From: Echinicola shivajiensis
GTDB taxonomy: Bacteria; Bacteroidota; Bacteroidia; Cytophagales; Cyclobacteriaceae
Length of the DNA: 64,000 nucleotides
Direction of reading: 5' to 3'
Assembly (NCBI RefSeq): GCF_018642165.1
Contig: NZ_JAHHZM010000003.1
Location: forward strand, 124,001-188,000
Shown here one piece after another: positions 34,332 to 43,329 of the stretch. The number at the start of each line of letters is the position of its first letter. The stretch's first letter is position 1. The notes under the pieces are model-generated. The model did no database searches, was not told where the DNA came from, and worked only from the letters and a program-made list of their open reading frames with translations. Made by a program: the position numbers and the translations under genes.

Positions 34332-35903
34332 ATGATGAAAAAAGAGAATTGGAGTATTTATGCTTGCCTTCTGGCCTTAGGCATGATGATCTTTTCTTGC
34401 AGTTCAGAGGGAAAAGAAAAACAAGTAGACCCTGAGTCTTCGGAAGTCCTCGGTATTGATGCAAATACGACGGTTGTTTATCAGAGCATGGAGCATTTTG
34501 GTGCTTCAGATGCTTGGTCCTGTCAGTTTGTAGGTTTATGGCCAGAGGAGAAAAAAAGGAAGATTGCTGAATTGTTATTTAGCCAGCAAAGTGATGAAAC
34601 AGGACAACCAAATGGTATTGGACTGTCCTTATGGCGTTTTAATATAGGTGCAGGAAGTGCTGAACAAGGGGAGGATAGTGGAATTGGAGATGAATGGCGG
34701 AGAGCAGAATCCTTTCTCAGCAGTGATGGGACTTATGATTGGGACAAGCAGGCAGGGCAGGTTTGGTTTGCCCAAGCTGCCCAAGAGTTTGGTGTTGAGC
34801 ACCTGTTGGTATTTCCCAATAGTCCACCGGTCCATATGACACGAACAGGAAAGGCATATGCAGAAAATGGCCAATCCAATTTGGATTTTGAACATTATGA
34901 TGACTTTGGAGAATACCTGGCCAATGTGATCAAAGGCCTGCATGAAAAGGGGCTGAAGGTAGATTATATCAGTCCGGTCAATGAACCACAATGGGACTGG
35001 TCAGATGGTGGACAGGAAGGGACACCGTTTTGGAATAATGAAATTGCAGGAATTGCCAGGGCCTTAAATGATGCATTGGCGGCTGTGAATTTGGAAACCA
35101 AGATAGATATAGCCGAAGCAGGAAAAATCAATTATTTGTATGAACAAGCAGATAAAGAAAGCAGAGGGCAACAAGTCGCTGACTTTTTTGATGCTTCTTC
35201 CAAGAACTATATTGGAGGTTTGAGCCATATGGGCAATGCTATTTCTGGGCATAGTTATTTTACTACTTCTCCTTATGAAGTGGCTGTACAGCTCAGAAGT
35301 AAGGTGAAGACTGCATTAGAAGGAATGGAGGGTCGGAACTTTTGGATGAGCGAATACTGCATTTTAGGTGATAATGCAGGGGAAATTAATGGTTCTGGTA
35401 GGGATTTGGGCATTGATCCTGCCTTGTACATGGCCAGGGTGATCCATAATGACCTTACTGTGGCCAATGCAAGTGCTTGGCATTGGTGGTTGGGTGTTTC
35501 TCCTTATGACTATAAAGATGGATTGGTATATATCGATTATCAAAAGCAGGATGGCAATTATTATGAAAGTAAAATGCTTTGGGCGCTCGGAAATTATAGC
35601 TTTTTTATCCGTCCAGGTTATCAAAGGATTGAAACTACCATTGCCGGAAAGCCCAACCAATCTCCAGATTTATTGGTGTCAGCCTATCAACATCCAGACA
35701 CAGAGGAAGTAGTTTATGTTGTTATCAATTCGGCCAATAAGGAAGCTGATGTTGCCCTGACACTTAATGGTTCCAGATTGGATGATCCGAAATATTATAT
35801 TACGAATAAGGACATGAATTTGACCCCTGTAGAACTGGAAGAGCAATCGGGGAAATTGCTTATTCCTGCTAGGTCCATCATAACCATTGTTTCTAAACCC
35901 TAA
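34332..35903 (+). CDS. GH30-family glycoside hydrolase, lipoprotein (PUL 1)
   Basis: A 523-residue paralogue of the enzyme at 23585, with the same barrel motifs EHFGASDAWSC, WRFNIGAGSAEQG, SPVNEPQWDW (acid/base Glu) and FWMSEYC (nucleophile Glu), and a C-terminal beta domain ending PARSIITIVS. ATG at 34332 is chosen because GGGAGAAG at 34319-34326 is well placed as a ribosome site; another ATG lies 15 bp upstream. The signal peptide ends in a lipobox with IFSC (Cys23), followed by SSEGKEKQ, so unlike its paralogue it should be lipid-anchored, perhaps on the cell surface. The likely activity is on beta-1,6-linked glycan. Confidence 0.84.
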   Translation: MMKKENWSIYACLLALGMMIFSCSSEGKEKQVDPESSEVLGIDANTTVVYQSMEHFGASDAWSCQFVGLWPEEKKRKIAELLFSQQSDETGQPNGIGLSLWRFNIGAGSAEQGEDSGIGDEWRRAESFLSSDGTYDWDKQAGQVWFAQAAQEFGVEHLLVFPNSPPVHMTRTGKAYAENGQSNLDFEHYDDFGEYLANVIKGLHEKGLKVDYISPVNEPQWDWSDGGQEGTPFWNNEIAGIARALNDALAAVNLETKIDIAEAGKINYLYEQADKESRGQQVADFFDASSKNYIGGLSHMGNAISGHSYFTTSPYEVAVQLRSKVKTALEGMEGRNFWMSEYCILGDNAGEINGSGRDLGIDPALYMARVIHNDLTVANASAWHWWLGVSPYDYKDGLVYIDYQKQDGNYYESKMLWALGNYSFFIRPGYQRIETTIAGKPNQSPDLLVSAYQHPDTEEVVYVVINSANKEADVALTLNGSRLDDPKYYITNKDMNLTPVELEEQSGKLLIPARSIITIVSKP

Positions 35904-35917
35904 AACTCATTTTAACC

Positions 35918-38320
35918 GTGATAAATAACCTGAAGCATAGACTCTTTTTATTTGGCTTATTTCTTTTTTGTAATTGTCAGCTGCTTTTTGCCCAAGAACA
36001 AGCTAAGCTATTATTTAATGATAATTGGGAGTTTGTCAAAGCCGATGATATTAGAAGCCTTGAAGCACTGGAGGCTGCCGCTGCCGATGAACTCTTATGG
36101 AAACCCATAACCTTGCCCCATGATTGGTCTGTAGAAGGGCCTTTCAGTAGTGAATGGGCCAGCGGTACTGGGTTCTTGCCTGGAGGTATTGGCTGGTACA
36201 GGAAGAAGTTTGATTTTCAAGAGTTGAATGATAACAGTGATTATCAACTTTATTTCGATGGGATTTATAAAAACAGTGAAGTGTGGATCAATGGTCATTA
36301 TCTGGGTAAAAGGCCTAATGGATTTGTTTCTTTTTTCTATGAAATAGGACAATACCTTAATCCCGCCGATAACGAGATAATTGTCAAGGTTGATCATAGG
36401 GAATATGCAGATTCAAGGTATTATACTGGTTCAGGAATTTATAGGAATGTTTATCTGATTACTAAATCACCTATTCACTTCAAAACTTGGGGCGTGTTTT
36501 TCAGTACTCCTGAGGTGAGCAGTGAGAAAGCCATGGTAAAAGTCCAGGTTGATATTAAAAGTAGCGATGAGAAAACTGCTGCTGTACGAATAAAGGCCCG
36601 CTTGCTGAATGCATCCAATGAGGTGGCTTCTACAGAATTTGGTTCATTTGTGCCTGCGGGAGATGAAAACCATGAAGCATTATATATGGAGGTGAATCGA
36701 CCAAAGCTTTGGTCACCTGATGAACCTAACTTATATAAACTGGAAGTGAGCCTTTGGGCTGATGGAAAGCTACTAGATAAATATGTGGACCAAGTTGGAT
36801 TTAGAAGTATCCGTTTTGATGCTGATGAAGGCTTTTTTCTCAATGGTGAGAATATGTTGATCAAAGGAGTATGTATACACCATGATGCTGGAACATTTGG
36901 TGCGGCGGTGCCAAAGACTGTTTGGGCAAAGCGCTTAGAAACTTTAAAGGATTTAGGCTGTAATGCGATCAGAATGAGTCATTATCCTCATCAGGATTAT
37001 ATTTATGAGTTATGTGATGAAATGGGCTTCTTGGTGCAGGATGAGGCCTTTGATGAATGGGAAAGGGGCAAGAACAAGTGGATAGAAGGCTGGAATGTAG
37101 GAACTCCCGGTAATGATGGATCTTATGATGCCTTTGAAGAGTGGGGACATCGAGATGTGCAGGACATGGTTTTAAGATCAAGAAACCATCCTTCTATTAT
37201 CATGTGGAGTGTTGGCAATGAAATTGACTATCCAAATGATCCATACAGTCACCCAGTTTTGGATGAAGGTAGGAATCCTCAGATTTATGGTAAGGGCTAT
37301 CAAAAAGATAATCCGCCTGCCTCCCAGTTGGGACCTTTGGCAGAAGGATTGGTGGCAGCAGTAAAGGCAGTAGACAGTACCAGACCAGTCACCGCTGCAT
37401 TGGCTGGAGTGACCATGTCCAACCATACCAGTTATCCGGAAGCATTGGATATTGTTGGTTATAACTATCAAGAGTACCGCTATCAAGAAGATCATGAAGC
37501 CTATCCCGACAGAGTAATTTATGGTAGTGAAAATGGCGATGCATTATCGGCTTGGCGGGCCGTGACAGAGAATAAGTATATTGCTTCCCAGTTTTTATGG
37601 ACTGCATTTGACTTTTTAGGAGAGGCCAGGCCTTGGCCGTCAAGAAGCAGCGGGGCTGGAATCATTGACATGGCAGGTTATCCAAAACCTGACTTTTATT
37701 TCAGAAAGAGTTTATGGAATGAAGCTCCCATGGTTTATTTGGGTGTTACAGATAATGAAGAAAATGTACACAGACGCAGAAGCATTCAGGATAGCTGGAC
37801 TGGTGAGGAAGGAGAAGAAAAATGGGTAGCTGTCTATGCCAATGTTGATGAAGTTGAATTGTGGCTAAACGGTGAATCCCTTGGGAGAAAAGCTCTTGAA
37901 TATTCTTCAGAGGAAATGCCTGGATGGCCAGTTACATTTGAGAAGGGAACCTTGAAGGCTGTGGGCTTTAGAAATGGTAAAGAAGTAGCTGCTTATGGAA
38001 TCACTAGCCCCGGAAAGGCAGACCAGCTGGTGGTTAATATGGAAGAGGGAGAAAGCGGTATTGTATTGATGGATATTGAAATTCAGGATAAAGCGGGTAA
38101 TAGAATCGTTTCTGATGACAGAGATATCACATTTGAAATAGATGGTACAGCAAAATTATTAGGGCTTGAGAGTGGTGATTTGAGCAGTCATGAAGATTAC
38201 AGGGAAGATCATCGCAAAACCTATCAGGGTAGGCTGAGGGCTTATATTCAGATTGAGGGCGAGGTGAAAATAAAAATCAGTACCAAAGGATTAAAGCCTG
38301 TAAGATTAAAAATGAAGTAA
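35918..38320 (+). CDS. GH2-family beta-galactosidase-like exo-glycosidase (PUL 1)
   Basis: An 800-residue enzyme starting at GTG. It has a signal peptide (about 1-25, ending LLFAQ), an N-terminal jelly-roll sugar-binding domain (about 30-185), an immunoglobulin-like domain (about 190-295) and a TIM barrel (about 300-600). The acid/base is Glu435 in SVGNEIDY and the nucleophile is Glu538 in YGSENGD. DUF4982- and Ig-type C-terminal domains fill 620-800. This architecture is usual for Bacteroidota GH2 enzymes that remove terminal beta-galactose or other beta-linked sugars. It lies 14 bp after the GH30 gene and should trim side chains or products released by the GH30 enzymes. Confidence 0.88.
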   Translation: MINNLKHRLFLFGLFLFCNCQLLFAQEQAKLLFNDNWEFVKADDIRSLEALEAAAADELLWKPITLPHDWSVEGPFSSEWASGTGFLPGGIGWYRKKFDFQELNDNSDYQLYFDGIYKNSEVWINGHYLGKRPNGFVSFFYEIGQYLNPADNEIIVKVDHREYADSRYYTGSGIYRNVYLITKSPIHFKTWGVFFSTPEVSSEKAMVKVQVDIKSSDEKTAAVRIKARLLNASNEVASTEFGSFVPAGDENHEALYMEVNRPKLWSPDEPNLYKLEVSLWADGKLLDKYVDQVGFRSIRFDADEGFFLNGENMLIKGVCIHHDAGTFGAAVPKTVWAKRLETLKDLGCNAIRMSHYPHQDYIYELCDEMGFLVQDEAFDEWERGKNKWIEGWNVGTPGNDGSYDAFEEWGHRDVQDMVLRSRNHPSIIMWSVGNEIDYPNDPYSHPVLDEGRNPQIYGKGYQKDNPPASQLGPLAEGLVAAVKAVDSTRPVTAALAGVTMSNHTSYPEALDIVGYNYQEYRYQEDHEAYPDRVIYGSENGDALSAWRAVTENKYIASQFLWTAFDFLGEARPWPSRSSGAGIIDMAGYPKPDFYFRKSLWNEAPMVYLGVTDNEENVHRRRSIQDSWTGEEGEEKWVAVYANVDEVELWLNGESLGRKALEYSSEEMPGWPVTFEKGTLKAVGFRNGKEVAAYGITSPGKADQLVVNMEEGESGIVLMDIEIQDKAGNRIVSDDRDITFEIDGTAKLLGLESGDLSSHEDYREDHRKTYQGRLRAYIQIEGEVKIKISTKGLKPVRLKMK

Positions 38321-38345
38321 TGATAAGAATGGGTTTATATTGAGT

Positions 38346-38377
38346 AAAAGCTGTCTGGTTTCAGGCAGCTTTTTTTC
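38346..38377 (+). terminator. rho-independent terminator at the end of PUL 1
   Basis: AAAAGCTGTCTG (38346-38357), a 4-nt loop and CAGGCAGCTTTT (38362-38373) form a 12-bp stem with one G-U pair, followed by more T. It lies 25 bp after the GH2 stop codon. Confidence 0.9.
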
Positions 38378-38553
38378 TACAATATAGATTATATTTATAG
38401 AATAGACATATAAGTACATTTTATGGAAAGAAATATACATCCGGTCTGTTATTGAGGATTAACAGACTTTCAAGGCTGTTTTTTCAATTCAAATAATCTT
38501 AACTTGGGAGTGAGCATTTTAGAAGCTCATCAACTACCTTATTGTCTAAGAAA

Positions 38554-40854
38554 ATGTATAAAGACGATCAAGCCAAGGTTTCGCTTATTGGACCTGAAGA
38601 GATTATCGGGGGTACCATTACTTCTCCCCAAAAATATGCAGCAGGTATTCCAGCTGTAAAAGTAGCCTTGGAACATGCTATGAAGGAAATGGGACTTAAA
38701 AGATCCATTGCTACCCTGACCAAGCTGAACCAAAAAGAAGGTATTGACTGTCCTGGCTGTGCATGGCCAGATCCTAAAGAGCGTTCTTCCTTGGGTGAAT
38801 TTTGTGAGAACGGTGTAAAGGCTATCGCAGAGGAAGCTACTACGCATACAGTAGACCAAGAATTTTTCAAGACACATTCCATCAGTGAGATTTCAACTTG
38901 GACAGATTATGAGATAGGGAAAAGTGGTCGCCTTACGGAACCAATGGTCCTTAGGGCAGGTAGTCAGCATTATGAACCTATATCCTGGGAAGTGGCATTT
39001 GAATTGATTGCAAAGCATTTACATTCTTTGGACGATCCCAATGAGGCAGTTTTTTATACCTCTGGGAGATCTAGTAATGAAGCTGCTTTTTTATATGGGC
39101 TGTTTGCTAGGGCTTTTGGAACCAATAATATGCCTGATTGCTCCAATATGTGCCATGAGTCCAGTGGAGTAGCTCTGACAGAAACTTTAGGCATAGGCAA
39201 AGGTTCTGCGACATTGGAGGATATCTATGAGGCAGAACTGGTCATGGTCATAGGGCAAAACCCCGGGACTAATCACCCAAGAATGCTTTCAGCATTGGAG
39301 AAATGTAAGGGGAATGGCGGAAAAATCATTGCGATAAATCCATTGGAGGAAGCTGGTTTAGTCCGCTTTAAAAACCCACAGGAAATCTCAGGTGTTTTGG
39401 GTGGAGGAACGGCCATTACGAACCTATTCCTTCAGGTGAAAATTAATCAGGATGTAGCCTTGCTCAATCTATTGATGAAGAAACTGATTGAAAGGGATGA
39501 AAAGGTAGGAGGGATAATTGATCATGAATTTATTCATAAAAATACTTCTGGTTTTGAAGAATTAAAGCAAGATATTGAAAAGTACAGTGAAGATGAGCTT
39601 TTAGCATTGTGTGGGGTTCCTGAGGCAGAAGTAGAAAAAGCTGTTCAGCTTTTGGTGGAGCGGAAAAAGTTGGTGATATGTTGGGCAATGGGACTTACCC
39701 AACACAAAAATGGAGTGGATAATATCAAAGCCTGCGTGAACCTATTATTGATCAAGGGAAGCATTGGTAAAAAAGGCACTGGTACTTGTCCTGTAAGAGG
39801 GCATAGTAATGTTCAAGGAGACAGGACCGTTGGGATAACCCATCATGTGTCCAAAAAGCTTAATGATGGTTTCCAAAGGGTTTTTGGTTTCAATCCACCA
39901 GAAAAGGAAGGTTTGGATGTGGTGAAGTCGATCAAGGCCATGCATGAGGGCAAAGCCAAGGTCTTTATAGCCTTGGGGGGAAATTTCCTCTCTGCAGCTT
40001 CGGATACTTTATACACCGCAAAAGCCCTGCAAAATTGTGAACTGACCGTTTCCATAAGTACAAAACTCAATAGGACTCATGTGGTACCTGGCAAAACTGC
40101 CTTGATTTTGCCCACTCTTGGAAGGACGGAATTGGATTTGGAAAATGGTCAAAAAAGATATGTGACAGTAGAGAACAGCATGGGTAGGGTGCATCGATCA
40201 ATGGGGAATTTGGAACCTCATTCAGCTAAGCTCAAGAGTGAGCCAGAGATCGTTTCCCAAATTGCTGAAGCTTATTTTAAATCAAATACACCAGTTGACT
40301 GGAAAGCCCTTGGAATGGATTATGATTTGATCCGGACCAGAATTTCTCAGGTGTTTGAGGGCTTTGATCAATATTCCGAGCGATCAAAAGGTGCTGGGTT
40401 TGATTTGCCGAACAATGCCAGAATGGGTGATTTTTCCATGCTTCCAAATGGAAAGGCCCAGTTTAGTGTTTGTCAACTTCCCAATCACAAATTGACTTCT
40501 GCCCGGTTTTTATTGATGACCATCCGTTCACATGATCAATTTAATACGACCATTTATGGATTGGATGATCGCTACAGAGGTGTTTTCAATGAAAGAAGGG
40601 TTTTGTTTATTAATCCAATGGATGCCGAGGAATTGGGATTGAAAAAGATGGACGTGGTCAATTTGGTAAGTAATTATGATGGTGTAGAAAGAATCGCCAG
40701 AAACTTTTTGATAGCTCCTTATAACATCCCAAAGGGAAACCTGGCAGCTTATTTTCCAGAAACCAATATTTTGGTTCCTAATAATCATTATGCAGATAAA
40801 AGTCAGACTCCTATAAGCAAATCTATTGAGGTGGACATTGTAAAGAATAGCTAG
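38554..40854 (+). CDS. FdhF/YdeP-family molybdopterin oxidoreductase
   Basis: A 766-residue cytoplasmic protein of the formate-dehydrogenase-alpha-like YdeP group. It has no signal peptide or Tat motif. The N-terminal GIDCPGCAWPDP is typical of YdeP-like proteins and does not form a classic 4Fe-4S CxxCxxxC set. Molybdopterin-domain segments include FYTSGRSSNEAAF, MCHESSGVALTETLGIGKG, GQNPGTNHPRML and GTGTCPVRGHSNVQGDRTVG. The C-terminal MGD-binding domain has FNTTIYGLDDRYRG. ATG at 38554 is preferred to an in-frame TTG four codons upstream. E. coli YdeP is linked to acid resistance, but the substrate of the family is unsettled. The gene stands alone between two PULs and shows no sign of co-transcription with either. 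Confidence 0.88.
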   Translation: MYKDDQAKVSLIGPEEIIGGTITSPQKYAAGIPAVKVALEHAMKEMGLKRSIATLTKLNQKEGIDCPGCAWPDPKERSSLGEFCENGVKAIAEEATTHTVDQEFFKTHSISEISTWTDYEIGKSGRLTEPMVLRAGSQHYEPISWEVAFELIAKHLHSLDDPNEAVFYTSGRSSNEAAFLYGLFARAFGTNNMPDCSNMCHESSGVALTETLGIGKGSATLEDIYEAELVMVIGQNPGTNHPRMLSALEKCKGNGGKIIAINPLEEAGLVRFKNPQEISGVLGGGTAITNLFLQVKINQDVALLNLLMKKLIERDEKVGGIIDHEFIHKNTSGFEELKQDIEKYSEDELLALCGVPEAEVEKAVQLLVERKKLVICWAMGLTQHKNGVDNIKACVNLLLIKGSIGKKGTGTCPVRGHSNVQGDRTVGITHHVSKKLNDGFQRVFGFNPPEKEGLDVVKSIKAMHEGKAKVFIALGGNFLSAASDTLYTAKALQNCELTVSISTKLNRTHVVPGKTALILPTLGRTELDLENGQKRYVTVENSMGRVHRSMGNLEPHSAKLKSEPEIVSQIAEAYFKSNTPVDWKALGMDYDLIRTRISQVFEGFDQYSERSKGAGFDLPNNARMGDFSMLPNGKAQFSVCQLPNHKLTSARFLLMTIRSHDQFNTTIYGLDDRYRGVFNERRVLFINPMDAEELGLKKMDVVNLVSNYDGVERIARNFLIAPYNIPKGNLAAYFPETNILVPNNHYADKSQTPISKSIEVDIVKNS

Positions 40855-40871
40855 ATGCTATCATTATTGTT

Positions 40872-40894
40872 CAGCAAGCATTTTTGCTGCTTTT
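40872..40894 (+). terminator. possible terminator after the FdhF/YdeP gene
   Basis: CAGCAA (40872-40877), a 6-nt loop and TTGCTG (40884-40889) are followed by CTTTT. The stem is short, so the call is moderate. Confidence 0.5.
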
Positions 40895-40978
40895 AGCGTG
40901 TAGAAATAGCAAGAGAGATAGGCAGGGTGTGCTTCCTGAAAATATTATCCTTTCTATCAAGAAATTTTGCCTTTTATG

Positions 40979-40986
40979 TAGGTTTG
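40979..40986 (+). promoter_or_regulatory. possible -7 element (TAGGTTTG) upstream of the Gfo/Idh/MocA gene
   Basis: TAGGTTTG matches the Bacteroidota -7 consensus TANNTTTG exactly and lies 82 bp before the start codon. No TTG is present at the expected -33 distance, so the call rests on one half-site. Confidence 0.3.
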
Positions 40987-41067
40987 TACTTAAAATTTTA
41001 ATTTTAGCCTTATATTATTTTTCAATTTGATAAAAAGTGTAGAATAATTAACAATAACCCTATTGAA

Positions 41068-42381
41068 ATGAATGACAATAAATCATCCAAGGGACTAAAA
41101 AAGTCCGACAGAAGAGATTTTTTGAAATCATCCTTACTGGCATTAGGAGGAATAGCCATAGTGCCACGCCATGTACTTGGAGCAGGCTACACAGCCCCCA
41201 GTGATATGGTCAACCTTGGCGTAATAGGCCTTGGTAAGCAAGGGGGAATTCTTAGCAATGCATTTTCAGGTCAGAAAGGCGCCAGAATTATTGCTGGTGC
41301 TGATGTATGGAGTACCAAGAGAGAATGGTTCAAAGGCTTTGTTGCTGAAGCCTATGCCAAGCATGATGTAAAAGTGAAACCTCAGGATGTAATTACTTAC
41401 AGCAATTATAAAGAATTGCTTGAAGATAAAAACATAGACGGTGTGATTATAGCTACCCCAGATCATTGGCATGCATTAAATGCTGTTGATGCCATGAAGG
41501 CGGGGAAGGATGTATATTGTGAAAAGCCGCTTACCCTAAAAATAGATGAGGGTATTAAAATGGTGGACACTTCCAGAAAAACGAAAAGAGTTGTGCAGAC
41601 AGGTAGTATGCAGCGTTCTTGGGATGGATTTGTCAAGGGCTGTGAGTTGGTGAGAAATGGATATATTGGAGAGGTCAAGCAAGTTTTGGTACAAGTAGGA
41701 GCTCCTTCCAGACCATACGATTTACCGAAGGAGGCCTTGCCTTCAGAGGTAGATTGGGACCAATGGTGTGGCCCTGCTCCAATTTTAGGTTATCACCATA
41801 CCATAGCTCCAGCTGTTAATGAAACTTATCCTGATTGGAGACTTTTTGATGAGACCGGCGGAGGGATATTGACTGATTGGGGTGCGCATATGTTTGATAT
41901 AGCTCAATGGGGCTTGGGCATGGATCGTACAGGACCGGTTAAGTTTATTGCTCCTTCCGGAGTGTCCAATCCTCAGACTGGTCTCAAAATGTACTATGAA
42001 AATGGTATTGAAATGATTCATCAGGATTTTGGGCGTGGTTTCGGAGTAAGATTTATTGGTACTGAGGGAAGCCTTGATGTCAGTCGGAGCTATATGGATC
42101 CATCCAATGTTTCTCTTAAGGATATCGAATTGAAGGTCGATGATATCCGTTTGGCTAATCCAGATGGAGATCATTACAAAAACTTCTTGGAATCAATGAA
42201 GTCAAGAAAGCAACCACATTGTGATGTGGAAATTGGTCACCGCTCTGCAACCATCGGTAATATTGCGAATATCGCTTACCGTTTGAATAAAGACCTGGAC
42301 TGGGACCCTAAGAAAGAGAAGTTTATAGGAGATAAGGAAGCTAACAAAATGATGGGTTATAAGTATAGAAAAATGGGGTGA
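41068..42381 (+). CDS. Tat-exported Gfo/Idh/MocA-family oxidoreductase
   Basis: A 437-residue NAD(P)-dependent sugar oxidoreductase or glycosidase-like enzyme. The Tat signal has Arg15-Arg16 in SDRRDFLK and a hydrophobic stretch to about residue 38. The Rossmann fold (about 48-165) has VIGLGKQGG and the family motif EKPLTL. A GFO_IDH_MocA C-terminal domain follows. Tat export implies that it folds with its cofactor before reaching the periplasm. Family members act on sugar carbonyl or hydroxyl groups, and some are NAD-dependent glycosidases. Its position between two PULs points to a role in glycan processing. The exact substrate cannot be told. Confidence 0.9.
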   Translation: MNDNKSSKGLKKSDRRDFLKSSLLALGGIAIVPRHVLGAGYTAPSDMVNLGVIGLGKQGGILSNAFSGQKGARIIAGADVWSTKREWFKGFVAEAYAKHDVKVKPQDVITYSNYKELLEDKNIDGVIIATPDHWHALNAVDAMKAGKDVYCEKPLTLKIDEGIKMVDTSRKTKRVVQTGSMQRSWDGFVKGCELVRNGYIGEVKQVLVQVGAPSRPYDLPKEALPSEVDWDQWCGPAPILGYHHTIAPAVNETYPDWRLFDETGGGILTDWGAHMFDIAQWGLGMDRTGPVKFIAPSGVSNPQTGLKMYYENGIEMIHQDFGRGFGVRFIGTEGSLDVSRSYMDPSNVSLKDIELKVDDIRLANPDGDHYKNFLESMKSRKQPHCDVEIGHRSATIGNIANIAYRLNKDLDWDPKKEKFIGDKEANKMMGYKYRKMG

Positions 42382-42410
42382 TAAAATTATTGGATAGTCG
42401 TTAGGATTGT

Positions 42411-42444
42411 AAACAGCCTTGTCATTTGTCAAGGCTGTTTTTTT
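42411..42444 (+). terminator. rho-independent terminator after the Gfo/Idh/MocA gene
   Basis: AAACAGCCTTG (42411-42421), an 8-nt loop and CAAGGCTGTTT (42430-42440) form a perfect 11-bp stem followed by T residues. It separates this gene from PUL 2. Confidence 0.93.
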
Positions 42445-42699
42445 GTCCAAGCATTTTTTGGAAAGGCAGGAATAGCATGTTTTTTTCTAATGAGCTATAG
42501 AAGTATGATTTTGTTAGCTGTTATTATGGTAGAATTTGCAATGGTTTTTTATGGATTTGTTAAAGATAACGTTTGCAAAATGTGTAGTATGAAAAAGTTT
42601 TGATTGGTGTGATGTTTTTTTCGATTTGATGGGGTTATTTTTCTTAATTTCTATCTCTTTATGCTGTATGTTGGCAGGATTGCCAAAATAAATTTTGAT
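42445..42699. other. intergenic region before PUL 2
   Basis: The gap between the oxidoreductase gene and the sigma factor is 318 bp in total; after the terminator it is A/T-rich and holds no gene I can support. Its one clear structure is the perfect inverted repeat TTGGCA-N4-TGCCAA at 42671-42686, just before the chosen start of the sigma factor gene. The promoter of that gene must lie here but matches no consensus well enough to call. Confidence 0.5.
42671..42686. promoter_or_regulatory. TTGGCA-N4-TGCCAA inverted repeat upstream of the ECF sigma gene
   Basis: A perfect 6-bp inverted repeat with a 4-bp centre, 13 bp before ATG 42700. It could be an operator or a small leader hairpin. If translation instead began at ATG 42661, it would lie inside the coding sequence. 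Confidence 0.35.
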
Positions 42700-43320
42700 A
42701 TGGAACCCATCAAATCACCCGAAATAACCGATTCTTCCCAAAGGAAGTTTACTGAAAAGGACTTCCAAAAAATGCCAGATGACCTTATTTGGAAGTCCTT
42801 TTGTAAGGGAAATGAATCTACTTTTAATTATATCTATAAAAATTACGCCTCTGATCTTTATGCTTTTGGATATCAGTTTTGTGGCGATTCCCATTTGGTA
42901 GAAGATTGCATCCAAAATGTTTTTATCTACCTAAGAAGAAAAAGGAGCAGTCTGTCAGATGTAAAGAGTATTAAGTCCTATTTATTCAGATGCATTCAAA
43001 GTGAAATTATCAAAAGACTCAAGGAGAGGGGGATCCTCGTTGATATGGACCATTTACAATATAAAAAGGCCTTCAGCATTAGTCTTTCACCAGAAACCAT
43101 ACTGATTGAATCGGAATCCCAAGAGCGGAAAAAAAAGATGGTCAATCTAGCATTGGATAAGCTTACTGTAAGACAGCGACAGGCCCTGATTCTCTTATAT
43201 GAGGAGGAAATGAGTTACAGTGAAATAGCTGAAGTTATGGGCTTTAGTGAGGTGAAATCGGCAAGGAAACTCGTATACAGGGCACTTGCTAGCTTGAAAG
43301 AAGTCATTAATCCATTTTAA
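42700..43320 (+). CDS. ECF-type RNA polymerase sigma-70 factor (PUL 2 regulator)
   Basis: A 206-residue sigma factor with region 2 (about 38-100: FNYIYKNYASDLYAFGYQF, then VEDCIQNVFIYL) and region 4 (about 148-200: KLTVRQRQALILLYEE, then SYSEIAEVMGFSEVKSARKL as helix-turn-helix). ATG at 42700 gives the usual family length; an in-frame ATG at 42661 would add 13 residues. A FecR-type anti-sigma gene starts 9 bp downstream, followed by an STN-containing SusC. This makes the standard transmembrane signalling set in which substrate binding outside releases the sigma factor to transcribe its own PUL. Confidence 0.92.
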   Translation: MEPIKSPEITDSSQRKFTEKDFQKMPDDLIWKSFCKGNESTFNYIYKNYASDLYAFGYQFCGDSHLVEDCIQNVFIYLRRKRSSLSDVKSIKSYLFRCIQSEIIKRLKERGILVDMDHLQYKKAFSISLSPETILIESESQERKKKMVNLALDKLTVRQRQALILLYEEEMSYSEIAEVMGFSEVKSARKLVYRALASLKEVINPF

Positions 43321-43329
43321 TGTCATACC

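Noticed and set aside
42671-42686. TTGGCA...TGCCAA as a sigma-54 promoter
   Set aside because: The GG and GC doublets are several bases too close together, and the downstream gene is an ECF sigma factor with no sigma-54 regulator nearby.
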